A stretch of DNA of 64,000 nucleotides from Pardosa pseudoannulata (taxonomy: Eukaryota > Arthropoda > Arachnida > Araneae > Lycosidae). Of the stretch, positions 21,901-34,600 are shown piece after piece; positions within the stretch are counted from its first letter, which is position 1; each line of letters begins with the position of its first letter. The translations under genes and the position numbers were made by a program. The DNA is taken from assembly GCA_032207245.1 (NCBI GenBank), contig CM063502.1, positions 48,319,904-48,383,903 on the forward strand. The letters run 5' to 3'. Below the pieces are notes generated by a model. The model was not told the origin of the DNA, ran no database searches, and saw only the letters and a program-made list of their open reading frames with translations.

Positions 21901-24900
21901 ATTTCAATTTCAAGAAATTGAAGACAATGTGTTATATGATGCCTGTGTATTACAACTGACAACAAGTGATAAAGTCAAAAAATGCTTTAATATTTAAGCC
22001 AATTCTTCAAGTCCGGTTTAATTACAACTTTTTGGGTACATTTCTTTTAGGAACTTAGATAAGACCATTTCACCCCACCCCCTTTTATTATATCCTCTTC
22101 CTTTGATATCTTCTTTTATCGCAGTCTCAAAGTTCATAAAATTTTAGTAGTTACCCCTATTCTCATTTACAATCTTAGTAATCCTTGATGTTGTGATATG
22201 TCAGGGCCATTTTTTTTAATGTCAATATTTCTTTATATTTGTATTTGGATGTATGGCGGAGAGGGGATAATATTTAGTTGTATAGAAATGAACACGTGCA
22301 GCCACACTCAACTTTTTATCAATTTCATTTGCACGTCAATGCATGTTTAATTTCAGGATGGCATGTATTTTACCGTTTTCTTCAAATAAATAATGCATTA
22401 AACATTCAGAAATCTCATAAAGTCACAAAAGCTTACCTTTCCTACTGGGAACGCAAAGTGCAGTTATCTAAATAACAGCAGTGAAATTCATGTTTGGTGA
22501 CTGGTGCATTATAAAAAATACGATAAGTCTAAAGAGCTTCGTTAAAAACAGCCTATTTATTACTTAAACAAAAACTTCTTCAGTAACTTGAAAGTTAAAG
22601 CGCTGCTGAGAGCAACACCTGATACAGCTACCCAAACTATCAGCGTGCTTTCATTCTAACTACCCACTTCACACAACAGGTGCTTTTACCATCTAAGAAT
22701 CTTTCAATAGCACTCTTTTGAAGTTTAACGAAAGGCTACGTTTGTTTTGTATTTTAAAGGAATATATTTTTTGCGAGAAATAGTCAATTATGATCATAAA
22801 ATATTTGTCCGTGGATAGACGTAGTTGGTAGCGGTCCACACAAATCAGTGTGTACCAATTTGAAGGGTTTTCGAGTAAAGATGTTAATGTGTTTAGAGCA
22901 AACATAAATTTGGTTTCTTTACGTGACCTACAGTCACGAGCTGATGCTATAAGTTCAGGTAAGCCATAAACGCATTTGGCTTGACTTGTTTTTACTATTG
23001 CATTCACGTTGATGTGGACAAGTTTTGTGTGTCATTCCTCTAAACTCACTGGCAAATTCAACACTTCTCACCGATTTTGTATTTTTAGTTTTGACACATT
23101 TAAATTAATCATCTCATTCACATTACATACACTATTATCTGGATTAGAATACTCATTTGTCACTTAAATTTAAATATCTATCGAGAAATATATAATACAG
23201 TCCATTATACGATTTGGCAATACATAACAGTTGTCCATTTTTCTAAAAATATCTACTTTTCCATTATTGCCCACAAATTTAGCACCGTTTTGATTATACA
23301 TGGTCCTAATATTAAATTCCTGCTCAAATCCAGGTCTATAAGTTACATTTGAGTGACAATTCTAAATTACTAAAAATTTTACAATACCTTTTCCTTTAAT
23401 GACTTGTCTGATCATTCTCTGCTCCAATCAGGTTTAGGTTGTTGAGGGTGACAGTCTCAAGAACGTTTCTCTCGTCTTGTAAAAATGAGCCGTCACCGCT
23501 GAATAAAAAATTCCTGTATTCCAGTAGTAGGTACTTCCATTAAGAAACTCTCCCCACTTCTGGAACTTGAAACATTTCCTTGCTCTTTTCCTCCTGCTCC
23601 TTTATTTGCAAAGGGCATTTTAAAAGTTACCCTTTTTATTGCAATGGAAACACTGTAGATATTTCTTGTATACTTGCTGTCTTGTGGTTGCGGTGAATGT
23701 TACAGTTCGCTGGTCAGCTTTCCTTTGATGATGCCGTCATTCCTCCCGGATTAATTTTTCCAATACTTTTATAAATTTAAAATTTTCTTTGTCTCAACGG
23801 TAAATCTTTTGTATTACGTTCCCCATTTCTTCAGGCAGAAAACGCAAAAGTTTGAAACACTTGTTCATCTATGGTGTGTGTCCGGATTCTTGAAGTTATT
23901 CGGCTATTTTTCTTATGGTTCTGGACGTAGACTATAAAATTCATTTTAAAGTGTCATCGTCCTAGCCCTTGAAACGGGCTGGAAGTAGTCTTTCAAATTT
24001 TCCATGCTAGTACTGTATCTTAGACATTTTCTATAATCGGTCGTAGATTGCCGATGACGTTCATAAAAATTGAAGCGTATGCTTTGTTTTTTCTTAATTT
24101 GAAATCCTTAACTAGCTTAAATACTCTTCGTCAGGTTCGAGCCCCCTTCTCTGCAACAATTTTCCACAGATTCCGTTCAAAAAGTATAACTTTAATTTCT
24201 TTACTCCAATGCAAAAAAATAATAGGCGATTTTACCGGAGTCCATGATGCTTAATCCTTTAAACTTTGGTATGGGAAAATAAACTTCTAATAAAAAAAAT
24301 CAGCCTTCTGTCAAGTAGCACTTTACGACTTCTATGCACCCCCTGTTAGTCACGTACTACCATAGGTGTCTACTGGACCCATTTCTGTTACCTTTCCTAC
24401 CGGAAACAGAGAGTGCAGTTATCTAAATAATATCAATGGATTTAATGTACTTGACTGGTGCCTTATAAAAAAATACAATAAGTCCAAAGGGCTTCTTTAT
24501 AAACAACTAATTTATTACTTAAACAAAAACTACTACAGTAACTTAAAGCACTGCTGCAAGAAATACCTGCTACAACAACCAAACTATCAACGTGCTTATA
24601 TTCTATTCGCCCAATCTACACAACACGTGTTTTTATACGGCAGTGCAACTCTGCAGTGAAATTCAAAATTTGCATTATACACATTTGCATAAACACAAGA
24701 TTTCATCCTGCTACATTTCAAATCGAATTAAACTGAATGCACATTTGGATAGAAAGAAAAATAAATTAGGACCAGGAACTTCACCTTGTTAATACTGTTT
24801 GAATCATTTATTAATGTTTTGTATTTTGTTTTGTTGTTTATCCTCGAACTCAATGTGTTACATTTTGTACTGTTATGTTTTATGCTCCGTGTGCTAAGTT

Positions 24901-27900
24901 TTATTTTTGTAGTATAATTTAGTTGCATTTTTTGTGTCAACACTTTTTGTAGTTTAGTTTTAAGAAGGAGAACTATTTGTAAGTGATGGCCGCACGTTGC
25001 TGCTGGCATTGTGATTATTAAAATAAGTTTAAAGACAAATGTTATAGTCTACGTTTTGTGTTTGTGTTATTGGTCCGCGTCGACAAATACAAAAAAAAAA
25101 TTGCATTATTTCTTAATCGTGTAAGAAACTAACTAAAGTTATATTATATTGTGTTTTAGGACCATTATAATTACATTTACACTTATACTTTCTATTACTG
25201 CTTTCTAATTATATTTACAGTAACCAGCGTTTATAAAATTAACTTACGTTAGTTGTGAATTGGTTTTTTTTCCTCAGTTTTTATTATCTTTAATCTTTTT
25301 ATTATCAATTTTAATGATCTTTAGTTAACTTTTCTTTCTACTTTTAACAGACTGTATCTCTCTGTATTAACCCAAGCCTTTTACAAAGTGATTGCTTTCC
25401 ATCTGATGTGAAACAAAGAGCTATGACCATCTTAAAAAACTGTGAAGGACAAACAATAGGTATTAATTTTAGGCTGGTAAATAACGGTTTGTGCTAAGGG
25501 AATGATCTTTTGTTATCATTAAAAACTTATTTTGTTTTAAACAATACTTTTGATTATACCCATGCTATCGTTTCTGTGTCAATAAGTTACATCCTATTAT
25601 TTTGGTCTTTCATTTGTTTTATTTATTAAATGAGATCAAGGGTCTTGAATAGAGACAATTCCATTATTCCTCACCATCAGAAATCCATCTTATCATTCCA
25701 TTATTTTCAGGATTAAGAATGTATATTTCAACAGATTAAGCAATAAAACATCTATTCTTTGTTAGTAAGTTTCTTATTATTTATCAAAATAGTCATAAAA
25801 TGATAATATTCATACAACAAATGATTTGTCAATATAATAAAACGTCTATGCGGGGTATATTTAGTGACCTAGTTGTGTATTACTTTAGTTAAATATATTT
25901 TATTTCTATTAAATCTAACATATTTTTCACGAACTGAAAAGGAGAGTGCTTTCCTAGACAAAAACATTGTGATAATTTATTATAAATGAAGATAGACAAT
26001 TATTTTTTAGTTGTGCTTTAAAAGTTAAAAGTACACTTAAGGGCCAAAATAACTGGTACACTTGCTGAATATCGCGTAGAGCCCCCATGAGTACGCAGAA
26101 GTGCTGCAACAAGACGCTCCATAGACTTGACTAATATCTAGAGTAGTGTTGGAGGTTATTGACACCATGAATCCTACATAACTCTTCATGAATCCCTAAC
26201 AGTACGAGGTGATGGAGATCTCTCCTGAACAGCTCTTGCAAGGCATCCCATATATGCTCAATAATGTTGATGTCTGGGGATTTTTGTAGCCAGAGGAAGT
26301 GTTTAAAGTCAGAAGAGTGTTCCTGGAGTCACTCTGTATCAATTCTGGACGTATGCCGTGTAGCATTGTCCTGATGGAATTACCCAAGTCCATCGGAATG
26401 CACAATGGACATGAATGGGTGCAGACGTACGTGAACATGATGCTTACTTACTTGTCACCTGTCAGTCATATCTAGATGTATCAGGGGTCCCATATCACTC
26501 CAAATGCATGCGCCTTATACCATCACAGAGCTTGCATCAACAATAAAATTATCCTGTTGACATGCAGGGTTCATGGATTTATGAGGTTGTCTCCATAACC
26601 GTACGCTTCCATCTGCTCGATACAATTTGAAACGAAACTCGTCAGACCAGACAGCTCGTTTCCAGTCATTAGCAGTCCAATGTCGGCGTTGTCGAGCTCA
26701 GGCGAAGCGCAAAGCTTTGTGTTATGCAGTCAACAATGGTACACGAGTGAGGCATCTGCTCCGAAAGCTCATACCGTAACAATGATGTTTTGTTGAATGG
26801 TTCGCATGCTGACACTTGTTGATGGCCCAGCATTGAAATCTGTAGCAAATTGCGGAAGGGTTGCACTTCTGTCACGTTTAATAATCCTCCCCAATCGTTG
26901 TTTACCCCGTTATCGGACGATATTTTTTCGGCCACGGTGATGTCGGCGATTTGATGTTTTACCGGATTCCCGATATTCACGGTACACTCGTGAAATGGCC
27001 TACGGAAAAATCCAAATTTTATCGCTACATCGGAGATGCTATGACCCATCTCTCGTGTGCCAACTATAACACCCCGTTCCAATTCACTTAAATCTTCATA
27101 ACCTGTCATTGTAGCAGCAGTAACCGAACTAACAACAAAATAAAGTAGCATTATTCAAATTCTAAATTCTGTTAAATTACTCTCCTTAATTTTCCTTGCT
27201 ACTATCAGTATCTACACCAAAGAGCCATTACTTTGAGATCACCCTCCATTTATAACAACTGACTCTCCCAGGAACAAAACAACTACACGTGCTCAGCTGA
27301 TGTTGGAGTATATGAAACGGCTATGCATTGTCTTTCTAAACATAGCGTTATTAACGACATAATGGGAAAAGCAGCTGATATATCAAGTTCAAATCGGTAG
27401 GCTCGGTGACTAGGGACATCAGTATCAGAAGCGGCCCATTTAGTGAGCTGTTCACGTGCAGTTGTTCGAAGCACATTTCGAAAGTGAATGAATGGTCGAA
27501 TGGGTGCATGAATAGTGAAATGATCAGCTGTCAACCAGTGGTGTGTCATCCACGGCTCTTTCATTCCAAAGGAGAACGAAGATTGCTACGTATTGTTCGC
27601 CGTGACTGAAGCTACAACAGAGCTACTGAAATCCTCCTCATCTCAGTGGCTATCCTGATAGTGAGTCTCAACACACTGTGCAAGGTACATTGTTGCGTAG
27701 GGGCCTACGCAGCCGCAGACCGAAGCATGTCCCTGCACTAACGGCATGTCATCGCTAGCTACGTCTGCAATGAGCCAAGAAACATCGGAATTCGACATTA
27801 GAAGAATGGTAGAAAGTTACATGGTCCGATGAATCACGTTTTTTGGTCTATCACATCGACGGGCGTGTGTGAATACGCTGAAACCTTGGCTGCCGTATGC

Positions 27901-30900
27901 CCAGTTTTGACGGAGATAAGCCGGTGGAGGAGGTATTATGATGGGAACAATGTTTTCATGGAGTACATTGGGATCCATACTTCCCATAGAATAATCTCTG
28001 ATGTCTGTGCGTTACGTAAACATCGTTGAAGACTAGGTTCATCCATTCATAACAACAGTATTTTCGGATGGATATAGTGTTTACCAACAGGATAATGCAC
28101 CACGCCATAAAGGTCGAATCGTCAAGGAGTGGTTCGACGAACATTCTTGTGATTTTCAAAACATGTTTTGTCCTCCAAATTCACCTGACATTAATCCAAT
28201 AGAGCATTTGTGGGGCCACCTAGAAAACCAAATTCCTACTGCCACGCTACCCCCTCGCAATGTGTCGGAATTGTTGGACCAGTTGTTGAGCGGTTAGTAT
28301 CAGTTACCTCATACTACCCCCTTGTGTAGTCAATGTCACACCGGGTGCTGGAGGTTTTGAGGTCTAAAGGTTGTTACAATGTAATGGCTGTTCAGTGTAT
28401 ATAATGTTACTGACATTTCACTCACATAAACGTTTGGAAGAATTATAGAGTTCCGACAGACGGTCACATATCTCCAAGGATAGCGTAAGTCTTAAAAGTG
28501 AAATCTTAAAACTGAAGACCACTGCATCAGGCAAACATTATGCGTTATTTATGAAAGTTTTGAATAATTGAACTAAATATATCAGGAATAACTTGAAAAT
28601 CTAAAATATTTAAAATTTTTGTGGTGAAAAATGCATGTGGCATTTTTAAATATATATTTCATACTATTGATATGTAGTTACTAATCTTCTACTAATGCAG
28701 GTCTACTAAATGTATATATGTATTTTTTAATAGGTGCCGCTACTGATTTTAGAGGGATGGAAATTGTGCGTCGCCAAGTAGCACACTTTATTCAAGAAAG
28801 GGACGGTGTGCCATCAGACTACCAAGATATTTTTCTTTCAAGTGGAGCCACAGAAGCTTTGCGAGTACTACATTTTACTTTCAAGGATCTACTTGCAATT
28901 CCTTAATCGTGATAGATAGGGAATAATTATCTTGTCAGTGCACGTCATAGAAGCATAAATTTGGGAAATAGTGGGATATCAACTGGCGAACTATTCCTTG
29001 TTCAGTATTTTATCACCAACGAGTGTGAAAGATAGATCTGCTTACCAATTCATTTAGTAGAGACAGACAAATATCCGGAAAGCACATCGAACGGTTATCG
29101 AAGATGTATTTTTGAAAGTTTCAATTGTAAATATTATGACCCTCTACATGATATCACCATTTTTATAGAATAAAATGATAGATAAAATTTCACGTGGAAA
29201 ACAGAAAAACATCCAATTTTTAGTTCCCTGTTAGGTTAGGCTAGGCTAGGTTAGGTTAAGTTTGGTTTATAGTGGAGCGGAGCGGAGAGCTATTGTTTAC
29301 TTTTTTGGTACACGAGTGCCATTAGGAGATCTCAGTTTAGAAACGTTTACCTTTTTAAAGAAAATTTTAATTTTTAGGTATAATTACTTTCCGATTTGTT
29401 TCATGATAATATCAGTTTTGGATACATTGATGAAAGTATTAAACTTCGGCATTAATGGGTTAAAACCTGGTATCTATTAAAAATATAATAATGGTAATAG
29501 TACTAGATCTAGCATCATACATATATTTCTGAAAGATATACGTTTCACTAACAATGATATAGAAATCTCAAAATAACAAAATAATAGGTTATGAATCTTA
29601 GAAAATTAGTAAATCTTGTGTAACATTTTAATTTGCTTTCAAACGAAACAAACAAGATAATTTTTCCTCTTTCAATCCTAGTTTGTACTCTATTTACTCA
29701 ATACAACGAACTCTGTGAAGCCTGCCGGTGCTATGATACCTATTCCTCAATATCCTTTATTTTCATCAACTGTTGCGGAGTACGGAATGTATCAGGTAAG
29801 TTATATGGCTATATTACCAAAGTCTTTTCAATTTTAAAACTATATTTTGACTAATAGCAAACAGACAAACTTACCTAAACTTATTGTGCGTGCGTGAGGT
29901 ATGTGTGTGTTTTGACTCTCTCTGGACTGATGCTTCGTATACGCTACGGTAGTATTGGGTTCAGATATGGTGCATGTGACATCCTGAGAATGAATGCCTT
30001 TGCTAGATGGCTGTAACGTATACGTGACAATCACATTCAACAAAATGTATATATTTTTAAGTGTAACAGATGTCGTCCTATACTATATCGGTACTGAGAT
30101 ATAGGGAAATTATGATGACTGAACATTGACCTTGGAGTGAATACTTGAAAAATTGTGTTACTTGGAAGCGTAATTTTGCTGAAAATTTTAAACAAAATTA
30201 GGCTTAGAAAGCTAGCAACCACCGCCCTGTAGAGACATAGCAGAAGCTCAGAGCTCCGTCTCATAGCGACAGCGCAGGAGATTATTCAAAAAGGGTTGAA
30301 AAGTTTGCAATGAATGATGATTTATTTATAATGAATGGCTTTAGACTGGAGTAATAGGTTTGAATGTACCCAGATAACAATATAAGGTTTTTACAACCTT
30401 GATTCAACCTTATCAATCACAAGGATCCAAACTTTTCACAAGGTTGTTGGCAACAAGGATGTAACTTTATAAAACGCTCACAAAATCCCTACATAAACCT
30501 TTGTTGTAATTAAGCTTTTTATTGCAAAGTTTTAATAATGTTGGCAGAGAATAGGTTGGCACAAACTTTTAGTTATACATTTTATGAAGCTTTTTATGAC
30601 CATCTTTTAACCATTTAGATTAATGAAAGCATACTACATTTTCAGTTCATATAATGCTATACCTATCTATAGCATTTTTATTATTTGTATATTTACATAC
30701 CTTTTTCATTTTGGTATCTTTTATAAAGCATTTTATCCTTTTTATACATCTTAGTTATTATAAATACTAAAATTTGTATAATTTAAACATCGAAAATTCT
30801 CACCACTTTTATTTTAATATTTTAAGCTAAGCTGTTTGAACTAGAGTTGATTCCTAAACCTCATGAATGTAATTTTGTATCACTAATGTTAATTTTTGAC

Positions 30901-31543
30901 AATATGAGAAAAAAATCTTCAGCCCTTGCTTTAATTTTACTCCAATAATAAGTATTTTGCTTATGTCTACTGTTTAATTATAACTTAAATGGAAATAGGA
31001 AAGGATTCACTTATATATTTTTAAAGATGTTGAGCTGATGATTTTGTTGAATGTTCATCAACAGCAATTCATAAAGCAAAAAAGATGCAAGATTTTTCAT
31101 AAAAATAAATATCATTTTTACATTTTCTTACAATTAATGTAGTTTATTATATTACAATATTCAAATCATACAATTACAACTCTCTTTCAAAGCATTGACT
31201 TTGAGAGGATAATCCTTAATAGTTACTTTAGCAAATTTTTCTGAAATAGAATTTTATCATTATTGAAATATTTGCTTTTTTTTTTGCTCCAGAATAATTT
31301 GTTATGATACAATATTGCAGAGAAGATGTTTATTTCTTTAGGAGACTTTAATCTCTTCATATAATTTTCCAAGCTACCGTATTATTTTACATATTTTGTC
31401 AAATTTATAAAAAAATATTTCATTTTAAAATTAAATTTTTATTCACTGACTATTGTTAGTTTAGCAGTAAAAATTGTTTAATATATCTGAATTTTTTGTA
31501 TATACTTTAGTGTGTTACATGCTGCCACATCAAGCTTATAAAA

Positions 31544-31605
<62 letters not shown>

Positions 31606-34600
31606 ATTCTCCACACATCAAATTCAATTAATAAACCTGACCATAGATTGGCCAAGGGGAAGAAATAAGAGTAGTAAAGTAATTAAGGGAATAGACGCGT
31701 TGTCTGCAATATGGTAACATTTTTCTTTCGTTTGTTTGCCCCAAGAAAAGTGAAAGACTATCGATCTGACTTTGATATTGGTAATGCATCTACAGGGAAG
31801 CAATAATTTCGTTCTTTAAATAACAGTAGTAACCTATCACTTAGAGAAATTCACATTTCTTGGTAAGAATGCGTTATAATGCAACATCAACTTCGTTTCA
31901 AAATAAATATTTTCGTCATCAAATCTCTTAAATGAATATATAGTTTTGTGATAGGAGTTCTAACATGTAGAAGTTGTATTTGCTTTTGAATTTCTTTGAT
32001 CTTATTTCAAATGTTTTCAGTGGGAATCTCTTAGAAGAGGAAAAGTTTCCACTTGACAAAAGAATGGCATACCTCTTTTTAATTTATTGGGAAATTTAAA
32101 AAAATATATAGATTTCTTCCTTACAATATGACCTCATTATTAGTCAATGACCTTCATCCGATGCGTTTAGCTTTCAGTCAGATTTTTTAACCGTGACTGA
32201 AAACCATATGTAAATTAACTACCACATGTATATATTTAAGCCTATTCAGCGTTGTTGAAGGGGGGGGGGCACATCTAACTTATGCTGCTGTTCAATAGCT
32301 TGCCTCATTTGCATGTATTATTTTATGCAATAAGTCAATGCATGTATTATTTTTTATTAATAAAATTTTAACTAAAAGCATTCGAAGTGGAAGTGTTATG
32401 AAACCCGAATATTTCATCAATCCTCTGATGCCTCTGCAAATTTAGAAGTTTTGAAAATTACATAAGACTTAAATAATTTTCCATCAGAATTAAAACAGAA
32501 CTGAGCACTGTAGTTGAAATTCATTATCATCGACAACATTTACCAAGAACTTACAAAGTGCAAATACTTAGCAAGAAACTAACATTTCTTGGTAAATGTT
32601 TGTTTATAATTATACAACGGTGTTTCTGTTTCAAAATAAATATATTTGTCATCTTATCCTTTAAACAAAAACATAGTTTCGTTGATAGAATTTCTAACAT
32701 GTAGAAAGTGTATTACCTTTTGAATTTCTTTGATCTTATTTCTAATGTCTCTGTAGGATTTTTTAAAAGAGGAAAAGTTTGTACTTGATAAAAGAATTAC
32801 ATGCCTCTTTTGAATTAGAATAAAGTACTGTAATTAAAATACATTAACATCGACTTTCATCGAAATATACTTTCATTTACAATCATTATATTCAGGTAAC
32901 AGAAATATTTATATAAAAAAGAATATGATACCTAACATTTTTAAGTTTTCTTTATTTTCGAAACTGGTTGAAGTGATAAATCATCTTAGTGACTGTTTTA
33001 GAAAGAGAAGGGAAAGCACAGTTGCATAAAGGAAGGTTTTGAGTAGCTGTAGCTCATTATCTTTCTTCTTAATTAAGGTTCTCTGGGCGAAGGCGTAGAA
33101 TGTAGCTTTGATATTTAGTTCTTTAATTTTGCGCCATAATTAAGATTCTTAAATATCTAAAAAACAAAAATTTCTTCTCATTAACTTCTTTCTAAATTTG
33201 AGCTTTATAAAATAAAAGTGGATGCAATATCGAGTATCGAGTCTCAAATGTTTCGATCAGCGTAATCTTTATCATCGTTTAATATGAATTTTTTATTATT
33301 TTGTTATCAACTTAAAAACAACAATTTCTTAATATGTTTTAAATTAATCTAAGTTAAATTAAAATAGATTAATATTGTTATTATTTTCTAAAATAACTTT
33401 TATAATTGTATCATATTATTACACCCTTATTTATAAATTTTCGAAATTTATATAATAATAATAAATTCCTTAACATTTTCTTTTTTATCTTTAGTAACCC
33501 CAACCCTTTGTATTTAAACAATTCCGATTAGAATAATATTTACTAAGAAATTTGAATGTCAAATACCAAGTACGTAAAATTTTTAAAAGACGTTTATAGT
33601 GTAGAAATAAAAAATACTGCTCTAAAAGTTTATCTACAGTAAACAAAAATTGCGTAATTCTTATAAATACTGTAAATCTTCTTCCTCAAAAATTGTCTTT
33701 CCATAATGAATCTAAACCTAATTTTGAGAAAATAGGCCCTCCAGACATCGCTCGTCTTTTTAAGTTTCACTAATCCAAAGTTTATAATTCAAAAATAATT
33801 ACGCAAAAATGATGAAATGGTAAATGAAATTTTAGTGGGAAATTGAAACATAATACTGCCATTTATAGGGGATTCTACGAAAAAATTTCAGAAATAATTA
33901 TGAGAAATATTTTCCATAATGAATCTAATTCTACCTTTGAGAAAATCTCCTCTTCTTTGCTCTTTTTAAGTTTAACTAATCCAAAGTTTATAAATATTAA
34001 TTGATAATGATCGAGGACTACTGCTTGAATTAGTGTTTATGGATAGGTATTACGTCCACCTTAAAGTTCAGTGAGGCAATAACATTGATTTTTTGTGTAT
34101 GAGGCAGATATGCAACACGATGATACAGAGACCTAAATCTTATTTATTTCAGATAAGCTACTATCTAGATGAAGAAAATCAGTGGGCTTTAGACGTGAAG
34201 GAATTGAGAAGAGCTATAAATGAGGCTCGGAAATATTGCGATCCAAAAGTTTTAATCGTAATTAATCCTGGAAATCCAAGTGGTAAGAATTTGCTTTATA
34301 TTAGAAACTTACCTCATAAACAATTGTTTAAAATTTAAAAAAACATGTTTATGCCATCCTTTATGTAATCTACCTAATTTAGAACTCTTATATTGTGTTT
34401 TCATGTTCATGAGACTCTTTTAAAATCCAAGATTTTGATTTTCATCTTTTATTTTACTAATCAGAAACTTCTTTCCTTGCTTAATTTTTCATAAAAATAA
34501 ATTTCTACTTAAGTAAATTTGATAACAGCATATATTCTGTTAGGGGATATTATTATCCAAGTACCTCACACAGATATTATAAGAAACCAATGATTAATAC

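Larger units (their letters stand above)
22431..24625 (-). mobile_element. Copia-type LTR retrotransposon remnant (no RT/RNase H seen)
   Basis: Two direct repeats of about 240 bp flank a 1.7-kb interior. Read on the minus strand the right-hand LTR starts TGTTGTGTAGA and ends GGTAACA, as expected for TG...CA termini. The interior carries, in minus-strand order, a decayed gag-type zinc knuckle and then a Copia integrase start, which runs straight into the 3' LTR. No reverse transcriptase or RNase H is visible between them, so this is an internally deleted copy. Clear target duplications were not found (outer 5-mers caaaa and cgtgt). It lies in intron 2, antisense to the host gene. Confidence 0.75.

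Noticed and set aside
24366..24792. Two + strand open frames of 97 and 66 codons
   Set aside because: They overlap the 5' LTR of the minus-strand Copia element and its flank; chance frames.
28865..28906. C-terminal extension of aminotransferase exon 4 by read-through
   Set aside because: The added residues do not match the family, while splicing at 28,864 to 29,682 restores the conserved segment with exactly the expected length.
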